Source: Akkermansiaceae bacterium (GTDB lineage: Bacteria > Verrucomicrobiota > Verrucomicrobiia > Verrucomicrobiales > Akkermansiaceae). Taken from it: a stretch of DNA of 64,000 bases. The notes below the pieces were generated by a model. It ran no database searches. It was not told the origin of the DNA and saw only the letters and a list, made by a program, of their open reading frames with translations. The translations under genes were made by a program, and so were the position numbers. The stretch covers positions 248,001 to 312,000 of the forward strand of contig JABDRB010000012.1 of the NCBI GenBank assembly GCA_013041925.1. The letters run 5' to 3'. This document shows, piece by piece, positions 33,895 to 41,983 of the stretch; position 1 is the stretch's first letter; every line of letters starts with the position of its first letter.

Positions 33895-34821
33895 TCATCG
33901 TTCTTCGTATCGAAGTTTATACACGGACACCTCCCCTTCCATGAACGAGGGGATATAGAGTAGCCCCTTTACCCGATCGAAACCAACGTCCGCTGGCGAC
34001 GTGATATCAATCAACGTCTTCACCACTTGGCGATCCGCGCTCACCGTGCTGATTTTGTTTCCTTTAAAATCAGAAACAAGAAATGAACCATCGGCAAGCA
34101 CTTCGATGCTGTCGAGGTGAGTGAAATGATCCGCCAAACCAAAGGCAACAGGTTCATTCTCCCCCTCGGCGTCCAGTTCATAAAGGTCATGCAAGTCCCA
34201 GCTCACGGCATAAAGTCGCCCCTTATCAAAGGTCAGACCATTCACACTGGCAGGCGCCGGAACTTCACGCTTGGCGCCATCAGTGCCGATACAATAAACC
34301 TTACCCGCACCCGTATCAGACAACCAAACATGCTGACCGTCTGTCGCCAAATCATTGGCTTTTTCAAAACCATCAACCACCTGCACCAAGCCCTGCCCAG
34401 TGGCAAGATCACAACGCATTAATCGTGTATTATCCGTAAAATAGAGATGCCCATCAAGGATACACATCCCCTTCGCCGCATGCATCGGTGCCATCTCAGA
34501 ACTATCAAGCCACCTCAATTTTTCCAGCTTATGATCACTGCCTAATTTTGAGAGGTAGGAGTTTCCATCATCACTCCAGTATGCGTCCGGTCCACTCTCA
34601 ATGTTGGACACCCACACACTATCGCTTCCTGCATCGTAGACCGCGCATTCTGGCACATCAAAGCCAGATAACCTTGTCACCAACTCAGCGGACCAAGCCG
34701 ATGGTGGGGCATCGCCCCGCTTACCATCACCGCTGACCTTTTCCTGACACCCTTGAACGAACAACGGCAGCAACAGCACCACCAACCATCGATATGGTTT
34801 CCCCTTTTTCTGTTTTATCAT
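33895..34821 (-). CDS. SMP-30/NHL-like propeller lipoprotein
   Basis: A 308-residue lipoprotein: basic start, hydrophobic stretch and lipobox FVQGC (Cys25). The body is a beta-propeller with the SMP-30/gluconolactonase flavour: VPECAVYDAGSDSVWVSNIE, HAAKGMCILDGHLYFTDN, KANDLATDGQHVWLSDTGAG, SVNGLTFDKGRLYAVSWD, LDSIEVLADGSFLVSDFKGN. Enzymatic lactonase members keep a Glu, two Asn/Asp and an Arg that ligand a metal; I see Glu in VPECAV, Asn in KANDLA and Asp in LDSIEV at roughly matching places. A sugar lactonase on the periplasmic side is possible, but propeller lipoproteins often lack activity. Confidence 0.65.
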   Translation of the reverse strand: MIKQKKGKPYRWLVVLLLPLFVQGCQEKVSGDGKRGDAPPSAWSAELVTRLSGFDVPECAVYDAGSDSVWVSNIESGPDAYWSDDGNSYLSKLGSDHKLEKLRWLDSSEMAPMHAAKGMCILDGHLYFTDNTRLMRCDLATGQGLVQVVDGFEKANDLATDGQHVWLSDTGAGKVYCIGTDGAKREVPAPASVNGLTFDKGRLYAVSWDLHDLYELDAEGENEPVAFGLADHFTHLDSIEVLADGSFLVSDFKGNKISTVSADRQVVKTLIDITSPADVGFDRVKGLLYIPSFMEGEVSVYKLRYEER

Positions 34822-34935
34822 TGGCTTACCCTACGTCCAAACCACACGGATCTTACAAAAAAAATGCCTCGTCCCCAAACTTTGGTGAAGACCCGATTAA
34901 TCGGCCTCAAATCAATGGTAAATCAATGGTCTTAG
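34822..34935. repeat. Gap with tandem 11-bp repeat and 12-bp palindrome beside tRNA-Leu
   Basis: AAATCAATGGT occurs twice in direct tandem (34909-34919 and 34920-34930), ending six bases from the tRNA 3' end. CCGATTAATCGG (34893-34904) is a perfect palindrome just before it. No gene is visible between the SMP-30-like start and the tRNA. Confidence 0.6.
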
Positions 34936-35022
34936 TGGTGCGCGCGAGAGGAATCGAACCTCCACGTCCGTGAGGACACATGAACCTGAATCATGCGCGT
35001 CTACCAATTCCGCCACGCGCGC
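34936..35022 (-). tRNA. tRNA-Leu(CAG)
   Basis: The reverse strand folds as a class II leucine tRNA. The acceptor stem is GCGCGCG/CGCGCGC, the D-arm contains GGCGGAATTGGTAGACGC, the anticodon arm is CATGA-TTCAGGT-TCATG with anticodon CAG, the long variable arm is GTCC-TCAC-GGAC, and the T-arm is GGAGG-TTCGATT-CCTCT. The discriminator is A, as leucine tRNAs require, and CCA is encoded (34938-34936). The remaining gap to galM (35023-35190) contains a 5-bp hairpin TCGCT/AGCGA at 35166-35179 and no gene. Confidence 0.96.
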
Positions 35023-35190
35023 ACTGAAGACGTGCAAAATGAAACAGCTAGACCACATAATTGCAACCACGATTTTTAAAGTTTTTTACCCTCTCTTCAC
35101 AGCCCCAACCAACACGCCAACTCGAAGCACTCCGGTGATTTTTTTGCTTTCATCGACCGATCATTTCGCTAAAAAGCGACTTAACTAGCA

Positions 35191-36264
35191 ATGCCAACAC
35201 CCACCAGCGATATCCACGGACAAATGAACGGACAAAATGTCCGGCTTTTCACCCTCGTCAATGCCCGTGGCATGCAGGCACAAATCAGCGAATTAGGTGC
35301 CCATCTCATCAGCGTCACCATGCCCGACGAGCAAGGTCACCGCACCGAACTCACCCTCGGCCACGATACCTTCGAGGGCTGGACCCATAATGCGCCCTAC
35401 CTCGGTGCCACCTGTGGCCGCTACGGCAACCGCATCGCCCATGGACAGTTTTCTCTCGGTGACACCTCATTCACGCTCGCCACCAATAACGACCCCGGCG
35501 GCATCCCCTGCCACCTCCATGGCGGCCCAGGCGGATTTCACACCCAGGTCTGGCACGGCGCCCCCATCACCGAGGAAAATCGCCAAGGCGTCAGACTCAC
35601 CCATACGTCTCCCGACGGCGACGAAGGATACCCTGGCAATCTCGATGTCACCGTCACCTACTGGCTCAACGATGAAAACGAACTCAGCTGGCACGCCACC
35701 GCCACCACCGATAAAGCCACTCCAGTCAACCTCATCAACCACACCTACTGGAACCTCAGTGGCCAGCCCGACACCGAGATCACCGACCACCACATTCAAA
35801 TCCACGCCGACTACTTCCTGCCAACCACCCCTGGGATGATCCCGACCGGTGAAATCAGGTCCGTATCCGACACCCCAATGGATTTCACCCGCCCCCAACG
35901 TATTGGAAAAAACATCGACGCCGACTACGAACCACTCCAACTCGGTGCCGGCTACGACCACTGCTGGATGCTGCGTGACCATCACGATGGCAACACCACC
36001 GCGCACACCGCCGCCATCGTCCACCACCCAGGCAGCGGCCGCACCCTCGAAGTCCTCACCAATCAACCTGGCGTCCAGTTCTACACCGGCAATTTTCTCG
36101 ATGGCACCACCCGTGGGCACAACGGCCACTCCTTCCCGCGCCGCTCCGGCCTTTGCCTTGAAACTCAAGGGTTCCCCGATGCACCCAACCATCCGCATTT
36201 CCCATCCACCATCCTGCACCCTGGTGAAACCTACCGCCATGACCTCATCATGAGGCTCAGCTAA
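35191..36264 (+). CDS. galM: Aldose 1-epimerase (galactose mutarotase)
   Basis: Interconverts alpha and beta anomers of galactose or glucose. The 357-residue product has ATCGRYGNRIAHGQF (about 71-86), the histidine-bearing NHTYWNLSG (about 184-192) and the glutamate base in LCLETQGFPDAPNHPHFPS near 330, all standard for GalM. No signal peptide, so cytoplasmic. It is the first gene of the forward gal/fuc cluster and is followed by an SSS symporter and galK, which supports galactose as substrate. Confidence 0.92.
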   Translation: MPTPTSDIHGQMNGQNVRLFTLVNARGMQAQISELGAHLISVTMPDEQGHRTELTLGHDTFEGWTHNAPYLGATCGRYGNRIAHGQFSLGDTSFTLATNNDPGGIPCHLHGGPGGFHTQVWHGAPITEENRQGVRLTHTSPDGDEGYPGNLDVTVTYWLNDENELSWHATATTDKATPVNLINHTYWNLSGQPDTEITDHHIQIHADYFLPTTPGMIPTGEIRSVSDTPMDFTRPQRIGKNIDADYEPLQLGAGYDHCWMLRDHHDGNTTAHTAAIVHHPGSGRTLEVLTNQPGVQFYTGNFLDGTTRGHNGHSFPRRSGLCLETQGFPDAPNHPHFPSTILHPGETYRHDLIMRLS

Positions 36265-36373
36265 ACAGGACTTTTTCTTCTTTATCACCACCCACTTTCC
36301 GAGTATCCACCCATTCAAACACCCGATCACCTGACCTTTTACAACCATCTCACCACCCACCTCACCCATCTCT

Positions 36374-38395
36374 ATGAATACCGCACTGGAAGTCACACTG
36401 TTTATTATCGCCGTCGTAGGAGTCATTGGACTCGGAATCTGGAAATCCAAGGACGGTGATGATGCCGATCATAAAAAAGGCGCCGCCAATTACTTCCTCG
36501 CAGGCCGCGGACTGACCTGGTGGCTGGTCGGATTCTCACTCATCGCCGCGAATATCTCCACAGAACAATTTGTCGGCATGTCCGGCTCCGCCGCAAACTG
36601 GCTGGGAATGTCCATCGCATCCTACGAATGGATTGCCGCCGTCACCCTCGTCGTGGTCGCCTTCTGGTTCCTGCCAAAATTCCTCAAAGCCGGCCTCTAC
36701 ACGATCCCTGAATTCCTTCAATACCGCTTCGATGGCGTTGCTCGTCTCGCCATGGCCATCCCCGCCATTGTCACTCTGGTCTTTGTCACCACATCCTCCG
36801 TTATCTTCTCAGGTGCCAAGTTTGTCTCCGAATACTACCATGACGTCCCCGTCATCAACAACCTGACCGCCATGTGCTGGCTGATCGCTGCCTTTGCCGC
36901 CGTCTATGTCTTTATCGGCGGTCTCAAAGCTTGCGCCTGGACCGACCTCATCTGGGGTGCTGCCCTTATTCTCGGTGGTGCCGTCGTCATGTGGTTCGCC
37001 TTCCAAACGATCACCGATATGCCCGCGGACGAGCTCATCAAAACCAAGGTTGAAAACTCCGAAGCCACCGTAGCCGATCTCGAAGGCGCATCAGCTTGGG
37101 AACGCATCAAGCTCCTCAACGATGGCGTCCGCGGTGAAGCTGAAGCCGCCAATGGCCCGAATGGGTCTGGCGGAAAGTTACACATGATCCGCCCCAAGGA
37201 AGACACCGACATTCCGTGGACCGCCTTGCTCATCGGCCTCTGGATCCCGAACTTTTTCTACTGGGGACTCAACCAATACATTGTGCAACGCACACTCGGA
37301 TCGAAATCGTTGGCTGAAGGCCAAAAAGGTATCGTGTTTGCGGCCATGCTCAAACTGATCATCCCCTTCATTGTGGTTATCCCCGGCATCCTCGCCTTCA
37401 ACCTGTTCTCAGGCGACCTTCACGAGTCAGCCGCTGAGAAAAATGCCAAAGCGCTGGAACAACTGCAGTCCAACCAAACCATTGTCGTCGACGCCTCCTT
37501 TACCGGCCGTCAACCAGATCTCGTTGCCGGCATCCTCGCCACCAACAGCCAACTGGCAAACATGACCCCCGCTCAAGCGACCGAAGCCATCGTGGCCAAA
37601 CGCAAAGAGAATGGCGTCACCGATGCTCCCGCAGTCACAGACACGGACAAAATCAACTACCTCTCCAACCACGCGATCGAGAACAATGACAAACTCTCGG
37701 TGGGTGCCAACCTGGCAGGATACGACTACGATGCCGCCTTCCCTGTGCTCGTCAGAAACCTGATCAAACCCCACCCGCTGATCTCATGGTTCGTGCTTGC
37801 CGCGCTCTGTGGCGCCGTCATCAGCTCACTGGCATCCATGTTGAACTCCGCATCCACCATCGCCACGATGGACCTCTACGCTAAGTTTTCGGGAGAAACA
37901 GATTCCCACAAACTCGTCAAAATTGGTCGAGGCTTCGTTGTCATCTTCGTGCTACTCGCAGCCATGGTCGCACCGAAGCTCGATAACTTCGAAAGCATCT
38001 TCAAGTACATTCAAGAGTTCCAAGGGTTCATTTCCCCAGGTATCCTCGCCGTCTTTATCTTTGGATTCTTCTCACCACGCACCCCACGCTGGTTCGGTGT
38101 CGTCGGCATCGTCACCAACATTGTCGCCTACGCCGCCTTCAAGTGGGTTCTCGGCCCATGGCTTGCCAACAACGGCTGGTGGTATTCCAATGAAATCGCC
38201 TTCCTTGACCGCATGGCCATCTGCTTCTTCATCGTCCTGATTATCGGTATCATCATCACCATCGTTAAGCCGATGCCCAAGCCCGTTGAACTTCCCGTGA
38301 ACAAGGAAATTTGCCTCGAAGGCTCAAAGGGAGCCCGAATCGTGGGTGTCGCCGTATGTGTCTTCACCGTTGCCCTCTACTATATATTCTGGTAA
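36374..38395 (+). CDS. SSS-family sodium/sugar symporter (galactose-linked)
   Basis: A 673-residue SLC5-type symporter with about 14 membrane segments. SSS blocks are visible: NYFLAGRGLTWWLVGFSLIAANISTEQFVG (split here as FSLIAANIS and EQFVGMSG), GLYTIPEFLQYRFD, AVYVFIGGLKACAWTD, and SWFVLAALCGAVISSLASMLNS, with serine/threonine positions of the sodium site. Between the FNLFSGDL and LIKPHPLISW segments lies an insert of about 90 hydrophilic residues, probably outside the membrane. Its place between galM and galK suggests galactose or glucose uptake. Promiscuous transport is common in the family. Confidence 0.85.
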   Translation: MNTALEVTLFIIAVVGVIGLGIWKSKDGDDADHKKGAANYFLAGRGLTWWLVGFSLIAANISTEQFVGMSGSAANWLGMSIASYEWIAAVTLVVVAFWFLPKFLKAGLYTIPEFLQYRFDGVARLAMAIPAIVTLVFVTTSSVIFSGAKFVSEYYHDVPVINNLTAMCWLIAAFAAVYVFIGGLKACAWTDLIWGAALILGGAVVMWFAFQTITDMPADELIKTKVENSEATVADLEGASAWERIKLLNDGVRGEAEAANGPNGSGGKLHMIRPKEDTDIPWTALLIGLWIPNFFYWGLNQYIVQRTLGSKSLAEGQKGIVFAAMLKLIIPFIVVIPGILAFNLFSGDLHESAAEKNAKALEQLQSNQTIVVDASFTGRQPDLVAGILATNSQLANMTPAQATEAIVAKRKENGVTDAPAVTDTDKINYLSNHAIENNDKLSVGANLAGYDYDAAFPVLVRNLIKPHPLISWFVLAALCGAVISSLASMLNSASTIATMDLYAKFSGETDSHKLVKIGRGFVVIFVLLAAMVAPKLDNFESIFKYIQEFQGFISPGILAVFIFGFFSPRTPRWFGVVGIVTNIVAYAAFKWVLGPWLANNGWWYSNEIAFLDRMAICFFIVLIIGIIITIVKPMPKPVELPVNKEICLEGSKGARIVGVAVCVFTVALYYIFW

Positions 38396-38500
38396 ACTGA
38401 GGAACAGCGGGCCTCTGACTCAATCATGGCCTCAACACACGTTGGGGCCATTTTTCTCCCTCCGCCTCCACTGAGGCACAATCCCCCCCCATTTCCTCAA

Positions 38501-38515
38501 CCCCCCTATTTTCCC
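38501..38515 (+). promoter_or_regulatory. C-rich box directly before galK start (shared with fucD and htrA-like)
   Basis: CCCCCCTATTTTCCC runs directly into the ATG of galK. Closely similar boxes directly precede the L-fuconate dehydratase gene (CCCCCTATTTCCCC, 40727-40740) and the htrA-like gene (CCCCCCTAGTTTCCCC, 53935-53950). No Shine-Dalgarno sequence is present at any of the three. The function is unknown. Confidence 0.35.
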
Positions 38516-39739
38516 ATGGACATCAACGCACTCACCCACAAAGCCAAAGTCGGATTTAAAGTCACTTTCGAAAACGATTCCAGCATCGTCGCCGCAGCGC
38601 CAGGCCGCGTCAACCTGATTGGTGAACACATCGATTACTGCGACGGCTTTGTCCTCCCCTTCGCTCTCGCCCAGAACATCGTCATTGCCGCGGCGCCCAA
38701 CGATACTTCCATTGCCCGCTTTGCATCAGATCAAGGTGACGAGATCGTGGAAATTGACCTCACAGGCGACATCCTCGAATCCTCCCCAAAGTGGGCCAAC
38801 TACCCACGTGGCGTCATGCAATACTTCCGCGAGGAAACGGGATGCTCCCTCACAGGCTTCGACGCCTACATCACATCCAATGTGCCCGCCGGCGGTGGTC
38901 TCTCATCATCAGCCGCCTTTGAACTCGCTGTCGCCACATTGCTTGAAGAACTCACGAAAAAAACGCTCGGAACCAAAGAAAAAGCACTGCTCTCGCAAAA
39001 AGCCGAACACCACTACGCCCACGTCCCCTGCGGCATCATGGATCAGTTTGCTTCCGCCTTTGGCGAAGAAAACCACTTGGTCCTCATTGATTGCCAAATC
39101 AGCGAACCTCATCTCGTCCCCTTCGAAAACCCCGACCTCACCGTCATTGTCGCCAACACCTGCGTCTCACATGAACTCTCCGATGGTGGTTACGCTTCGC
39201 GCCGACAAAACACAGAAGACGGATTAAAAATCATCGGCAAAGAAACCTGGCGCGACGTCAGCATGGATGATGTCGAAGCCGCTAAGGAGGAAATGGGCGA
39301 CGTCATTTTCCGTCGATCCCGTCACGTCGTCAGCGAAATCCAACGTGTCAAAGACGCTGTCATGGCCCTCGAAGCCCAGGCATTTGATGCGCTCGGGAGC
39401 TACATGTATGCATCCCATGATTCTCTACGAGACGACTTCAACGTCTCCTGCGAGGAGCTCGACATCATGGTAGACATCGCCAAATCCATCGGCAAGGGCG
39501 GCGGCGTCATCGGCTCCCGCATGACCGGTGGCGGCTTTGGAGGATCAACAGTAACGCTTTGTGAATCATCAAACGCAGACGCCATCATCGCCACCCTGCA
39601 CCAGCAATACAAAACCCGCACCGGAATCACTCCCGAGATCTTCACCTCCAGGCCAAGCCAAGGGGCAAGAATCCTCGAGGGAGCACCACGTGCAGCCCAA
39701 GTCGTTCCGCCGTCACCCGAGTTGGACCCCATCGGGTAA
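38516..39739 (+). CDS. galK: Galactokinase
   Basis: Phosphorylates galactose to galactose 1-phosphate for the Leloir pathway. The 407-residue GHMP kinase has the galactokinase signature GRVNLIGEHIDYCDGFVLPF (shown here as GRVNLIGEHIDYCDG), the ATP loop PAGGGLSSSAAFE, the catalytic Asp region HVPCGIMDQFASAFG, and the third motif MTGGGFGGSTV. The start at 38516 follows a C-rich box; the frame is open 30 codons further upstream but that part is low-complexity proline-rich and unlike galactokinase. galT and galE are not in the window. Confidence 0.95.
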   Translation: MDINALTHKAKVGFKVTFENDSSIVAAAPGRVNLIGEHIDYCDGFVLPFALAQNIVIAAAPNDTSIARFASDQGDEIVEIDLTGDILESSPKWANYPRGVMQYFREETGCSLTGFDAYITSNVPAGGGLSSSAAFELAVATLLEELTKKTLGTKEKALLSQKAEHHYAHVPCGIMDQFASAFGEENHLVLIDCQISEPHLVPFENPDLTVIVANTCVSHELSDGGYASRRQNTEDGLKIIGKETWRDVSMDDVEAAKEEMGDVIFRRSRHVVSEIQRVKDAVMALEAQAFDALGSYMYASHDSLRDDFNVSCEELDIMVDIAKSIGKGGGVIGSRMTGGGFGGSTVTLCESSNADAIIATLHQQYKTRTGITPEIFTSRPSQGARILEGAPRAAQVVPPSPELDPIG

Positions 39740-39864
39740 CTCCCCCCTCGTTATCCATTATCCTAGACAAGGTTCCCCCGTGAACTCGCTCACTGGAAAT
39801 TGATCACACGACCCCATTTCTTTGGGGATTGCTACTCAACGCCAGCTATCATACAGGTTATCCC

Positions 39865-40650
39865 ATGTTACTGCACGACAACGTTATTCTTGTTACTGGC
39901 GGATCAGAAGGGATTGGTTGGGAGTGCGCTAAAGCCTACGCCAAAGAAGGCGCCAAGGTCGCCATCCTAGCTCGCACCAAAGCCAAGGTGGTCAGTGCCC
40001 TCGACAAACTCGGCCCCATCCACCTAGGCCTCCCCTGTGATGTCTCCAGCGATGCCGAGGTCGCCAACGCTCTGACGAAAGTCATCAGCCACTTTGGCAA
40101 ACTCGATGCCATTCACAACAATGCCGGTATCGGAACCCCTGCGAAACCACTCCATGAAACGTCCCCCGATGAATGGGAGAAGCTGATGGATACCAATCTC
40201 AAAAGCATCTACCTTACCACCCGCCACGGCTTCGAAGCACTCAAACAATCCAAGGGGTGCATTCTCAATACCTCATCACTCGTCGGTGTCATTGGCCAGG
40301 AAAACCACGCCGCTTACACCGGCACCAAAGGGGGCGTCAATACCTTGACTAAATCCATGGCACTTGACTACGCCCCCCACGGCATCCGCGTCAATGCCGT
40401 CTGCCCCGCCGGCACTTGGACGCCCATGCTCAGAAAATGGAGCCAAGAGCAACCAGAGAGTTCATCCATCAAACAATACCTCAATGACATCCACCCGCTG
40501 GGCGACTGCCCTGATGGTGATGCCATCGCAGACCCCTGCGTCTTTCTTCTCTCAACCATGGCCCGCTTCATCACAGGCCATATCCTCCACGTCAGCGGCG
40601 GCGCTGAAATTGGCTACCGTCACATCGCTAACACCAAGCGTCAGGACTAA
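39865..40650 (+). CDS. SDR oxidoreductase, probable L-fucose dehydrogenase (HSD17B14-like)
   Basis: A 261-residue classical short-chain dehydrogenase. The NAD-binding loop is VTGGSEGIGWE, NNAGIG follows, the active-site residues are Ser in NTSSLVGVIGQ and YTGTK (YxxxK), and VCPAGTWTPML comes after. The run SSLVGxIGQ, then TKGxVxxLTKxxALDxxPxGIRVN, WTPM and terminal GGAEIGY resembles vertebrate HSD17B14, now known as an L-fucose dehydrogenase. Neighbouring L-fuconate dehydratase and alpha-L-fucosidase genes agree. It would oxidise L-fucose to L-fuconolactone. Alternative: 2-keto-3-deoxy-L-fuconate dehydrogenase. The upstream in-frame ATG 39829 is less likely. Confidence 0.8.
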   Translation: MLLHDNVILVTGGSEGIGWECAKAYAKEGAKVAILARTKAKVVSALDKLGPIHLGLPCDVSSDAEVANALTKVISHFGKLDAIHNNAGIGTPAKPLHETSPDEWEKLMDTNLKSIYLTTRHGFEALKQSKGCILNTSSLVGVIGQENHAAYTGTKGGVNTLTKSMALDYAPHGIRVNAVCPAGTWTPMLRKWSQEQPESSSIKQYLNDIHPLGDCPDGDAIADPCVFLLSTMARFITGHILHVSGGAEIGYRHIANTKRQD

Positions 40651-40740
40651 ACCCTCAGGATCAAGTAGGCAAAGCCACTCGTCACAGCACCACCCCCTCC
40701 AACTCACGTAGAGCTCGTTTCCTTCTCCCCCTATTTCCCC

Positions 40741-41964
40741 ATGATCCAATCCATCAACTTGCGCGATGCCCGATACGATATCGGCACCCAAGCTGGCTCC
40801 GATGCCATCCATCGCGACCCCACCTATTCCTATGCCACCACCTTACTCAAAGACGACTCCGGCCACACCGGCACCGGCCTCGCCTTCACTCTCGGTGAAG
40901 GCAACGATCTCGTCTGCCGTGGGGCAGAATTCCTCGCACGTCACCTCAGAGGGCGCGATATCGAGGACCTGATGGCCCACTTCGGAACCTTCCAAAACCA
41001 ACTCGCCAACGAACAACAATTCCGCTGGCTTGGGCCGCACAAAGGCCTCGCCCACCTCGCCATAGCATCCGTCACCAACGCCTGCTGGGACCTCTGGGCA
41101 AAATCCCGTGGCGTCCCTCTCTGGAAACTCTTACTCGACCTGCCCCCCGAAGCTCTGCTCAACACCATCGACCTCACCTACCTCGAGGACGAACTCACCC
41201 AGGAACAAGCGCTCGCCATTCTTACCGACCATCAAGCCACACGTTGTGCTCGTGAGCCGATCCTAAAAACGGGATACCCCGGTTACGACACGTCGATCGG
41301 CTGGTTCAATTACTCCGATGATGAAATCAAGGAAAACGTCCGTAAATCGGTTGATGCTGGGTTTACAGCCATGAAACTCAAGGTAGGCTCTCCCGACATG
41401 GATTGCGACCTGCGCCGCACGGAAATCGTACGATCAGGGGCTGGCGACGCGGCCACACTCATGGTCGATGCCAACCAGCAATGGTCCATGCCCCGCGCGC
41501 TGGAATTTGGTGAACGCTCACGAGATTGCGACCTCTTTTGGATCGAGGAGCCGACCCACCCGGATGACATCCTGGGTCACGCCACCCTTGCGAAAGCCTA
41601 CGCCCCGCACACCAAGGTTGCCGCTGGTGAACACGTCCCCAACCGCATCATCTTCAAAAACTACTTCCAAGCTCATGCGCACGGCTTCTGCCAAGTCGAC
41701 GCCGTCCGCGTCGCTGGTATCAGCGAGTTTTTAGCTGTTTCCCTGATGGCAAAAAATCGTAACATCCCCATCGTTCCGCACGTAGGTGACATGGGCCAGA
41801 TCCACCAACATCTCGTCCTTTTTAATCACATCGCCCTCGGACACGAGGCCCTCCTCCTCGAACACATCCCCCATCTTAAAAAACACTTCGTCCACCCGTG
41901 TCTCGTTGAAAACGGAGTCTACCAAACACCGCAAGAACCCGGGATGTCATCCGATTTATTATAG
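40741..41964 (+). CDS. L-fuconate dehydratase (enolase superfamily)
   Basis: A 407-residue enolase-superfamily enzyme of the FucD family, which dehydrates L-fuconate to 2-keto-3-deoxy-L-fuconate. Blocks: HKGLAHLAIASVTNACWDLWAK, GYPGYDTSIGWFNYSDDEIK, the catalytic lysine in AMKLKVGS, metal ligands in MVDANQQW, WIEEPTHPDDILGHA and VAAGEHVPNR, and the base histidine in VPHVGDMGQIHQHL. The GYPxYxTSxGWxxYSD stretch is characteristic of FucD rather than other mandelate-racemase members. It follows the SDR by 90 bases and precedes the fucosidase by 19. Confidence 0.9.
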   Translation: MIQSINLRDARYDIGTQAGSDAIHRDPTYSYATTLLKDDSGHTGTGLAFTLGEGNDLVCRGAEFLARHLRGRDIEDLMAHFGTFQNQLANEQQFRWLGPHKGLAHLAIASVTNACWDLWAKSRGVPLWKLLLDLPPEALLNTIDLTYLEDELTQEQALAILTDHQATRCAREPILKTGYPGYDTSIGWFNYSDDEIKENVRKSVDAGFTAMKLKVGSPDMDCDLRRTEIVRSGAGDAATLMVDANQQWSMPRALEFGERSRDCDLFWIEEPTHPDDILGHATLAKAYAPHTKVAAGEHVPNRIIFKNYFQAHAHGFCQVDAVRVAGISEFLAVSLMAKNRNIPIVPHVGDMGQIHQHLVLFNHIALGHEALLLEHIPHLKKHFVHPCLVENGVYQTPQEPGMSSDLL

Positions 41965-41983
41965 CTCCTCTGCTCCGTATCTC

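Noticed and set aside
35467-36450. A 327-residue reverse-strand frame opposite galM
   Set aside because: It is glycine/valine-rich low-complexity mirror coding of a strongly conserved gene and has no family similarity.
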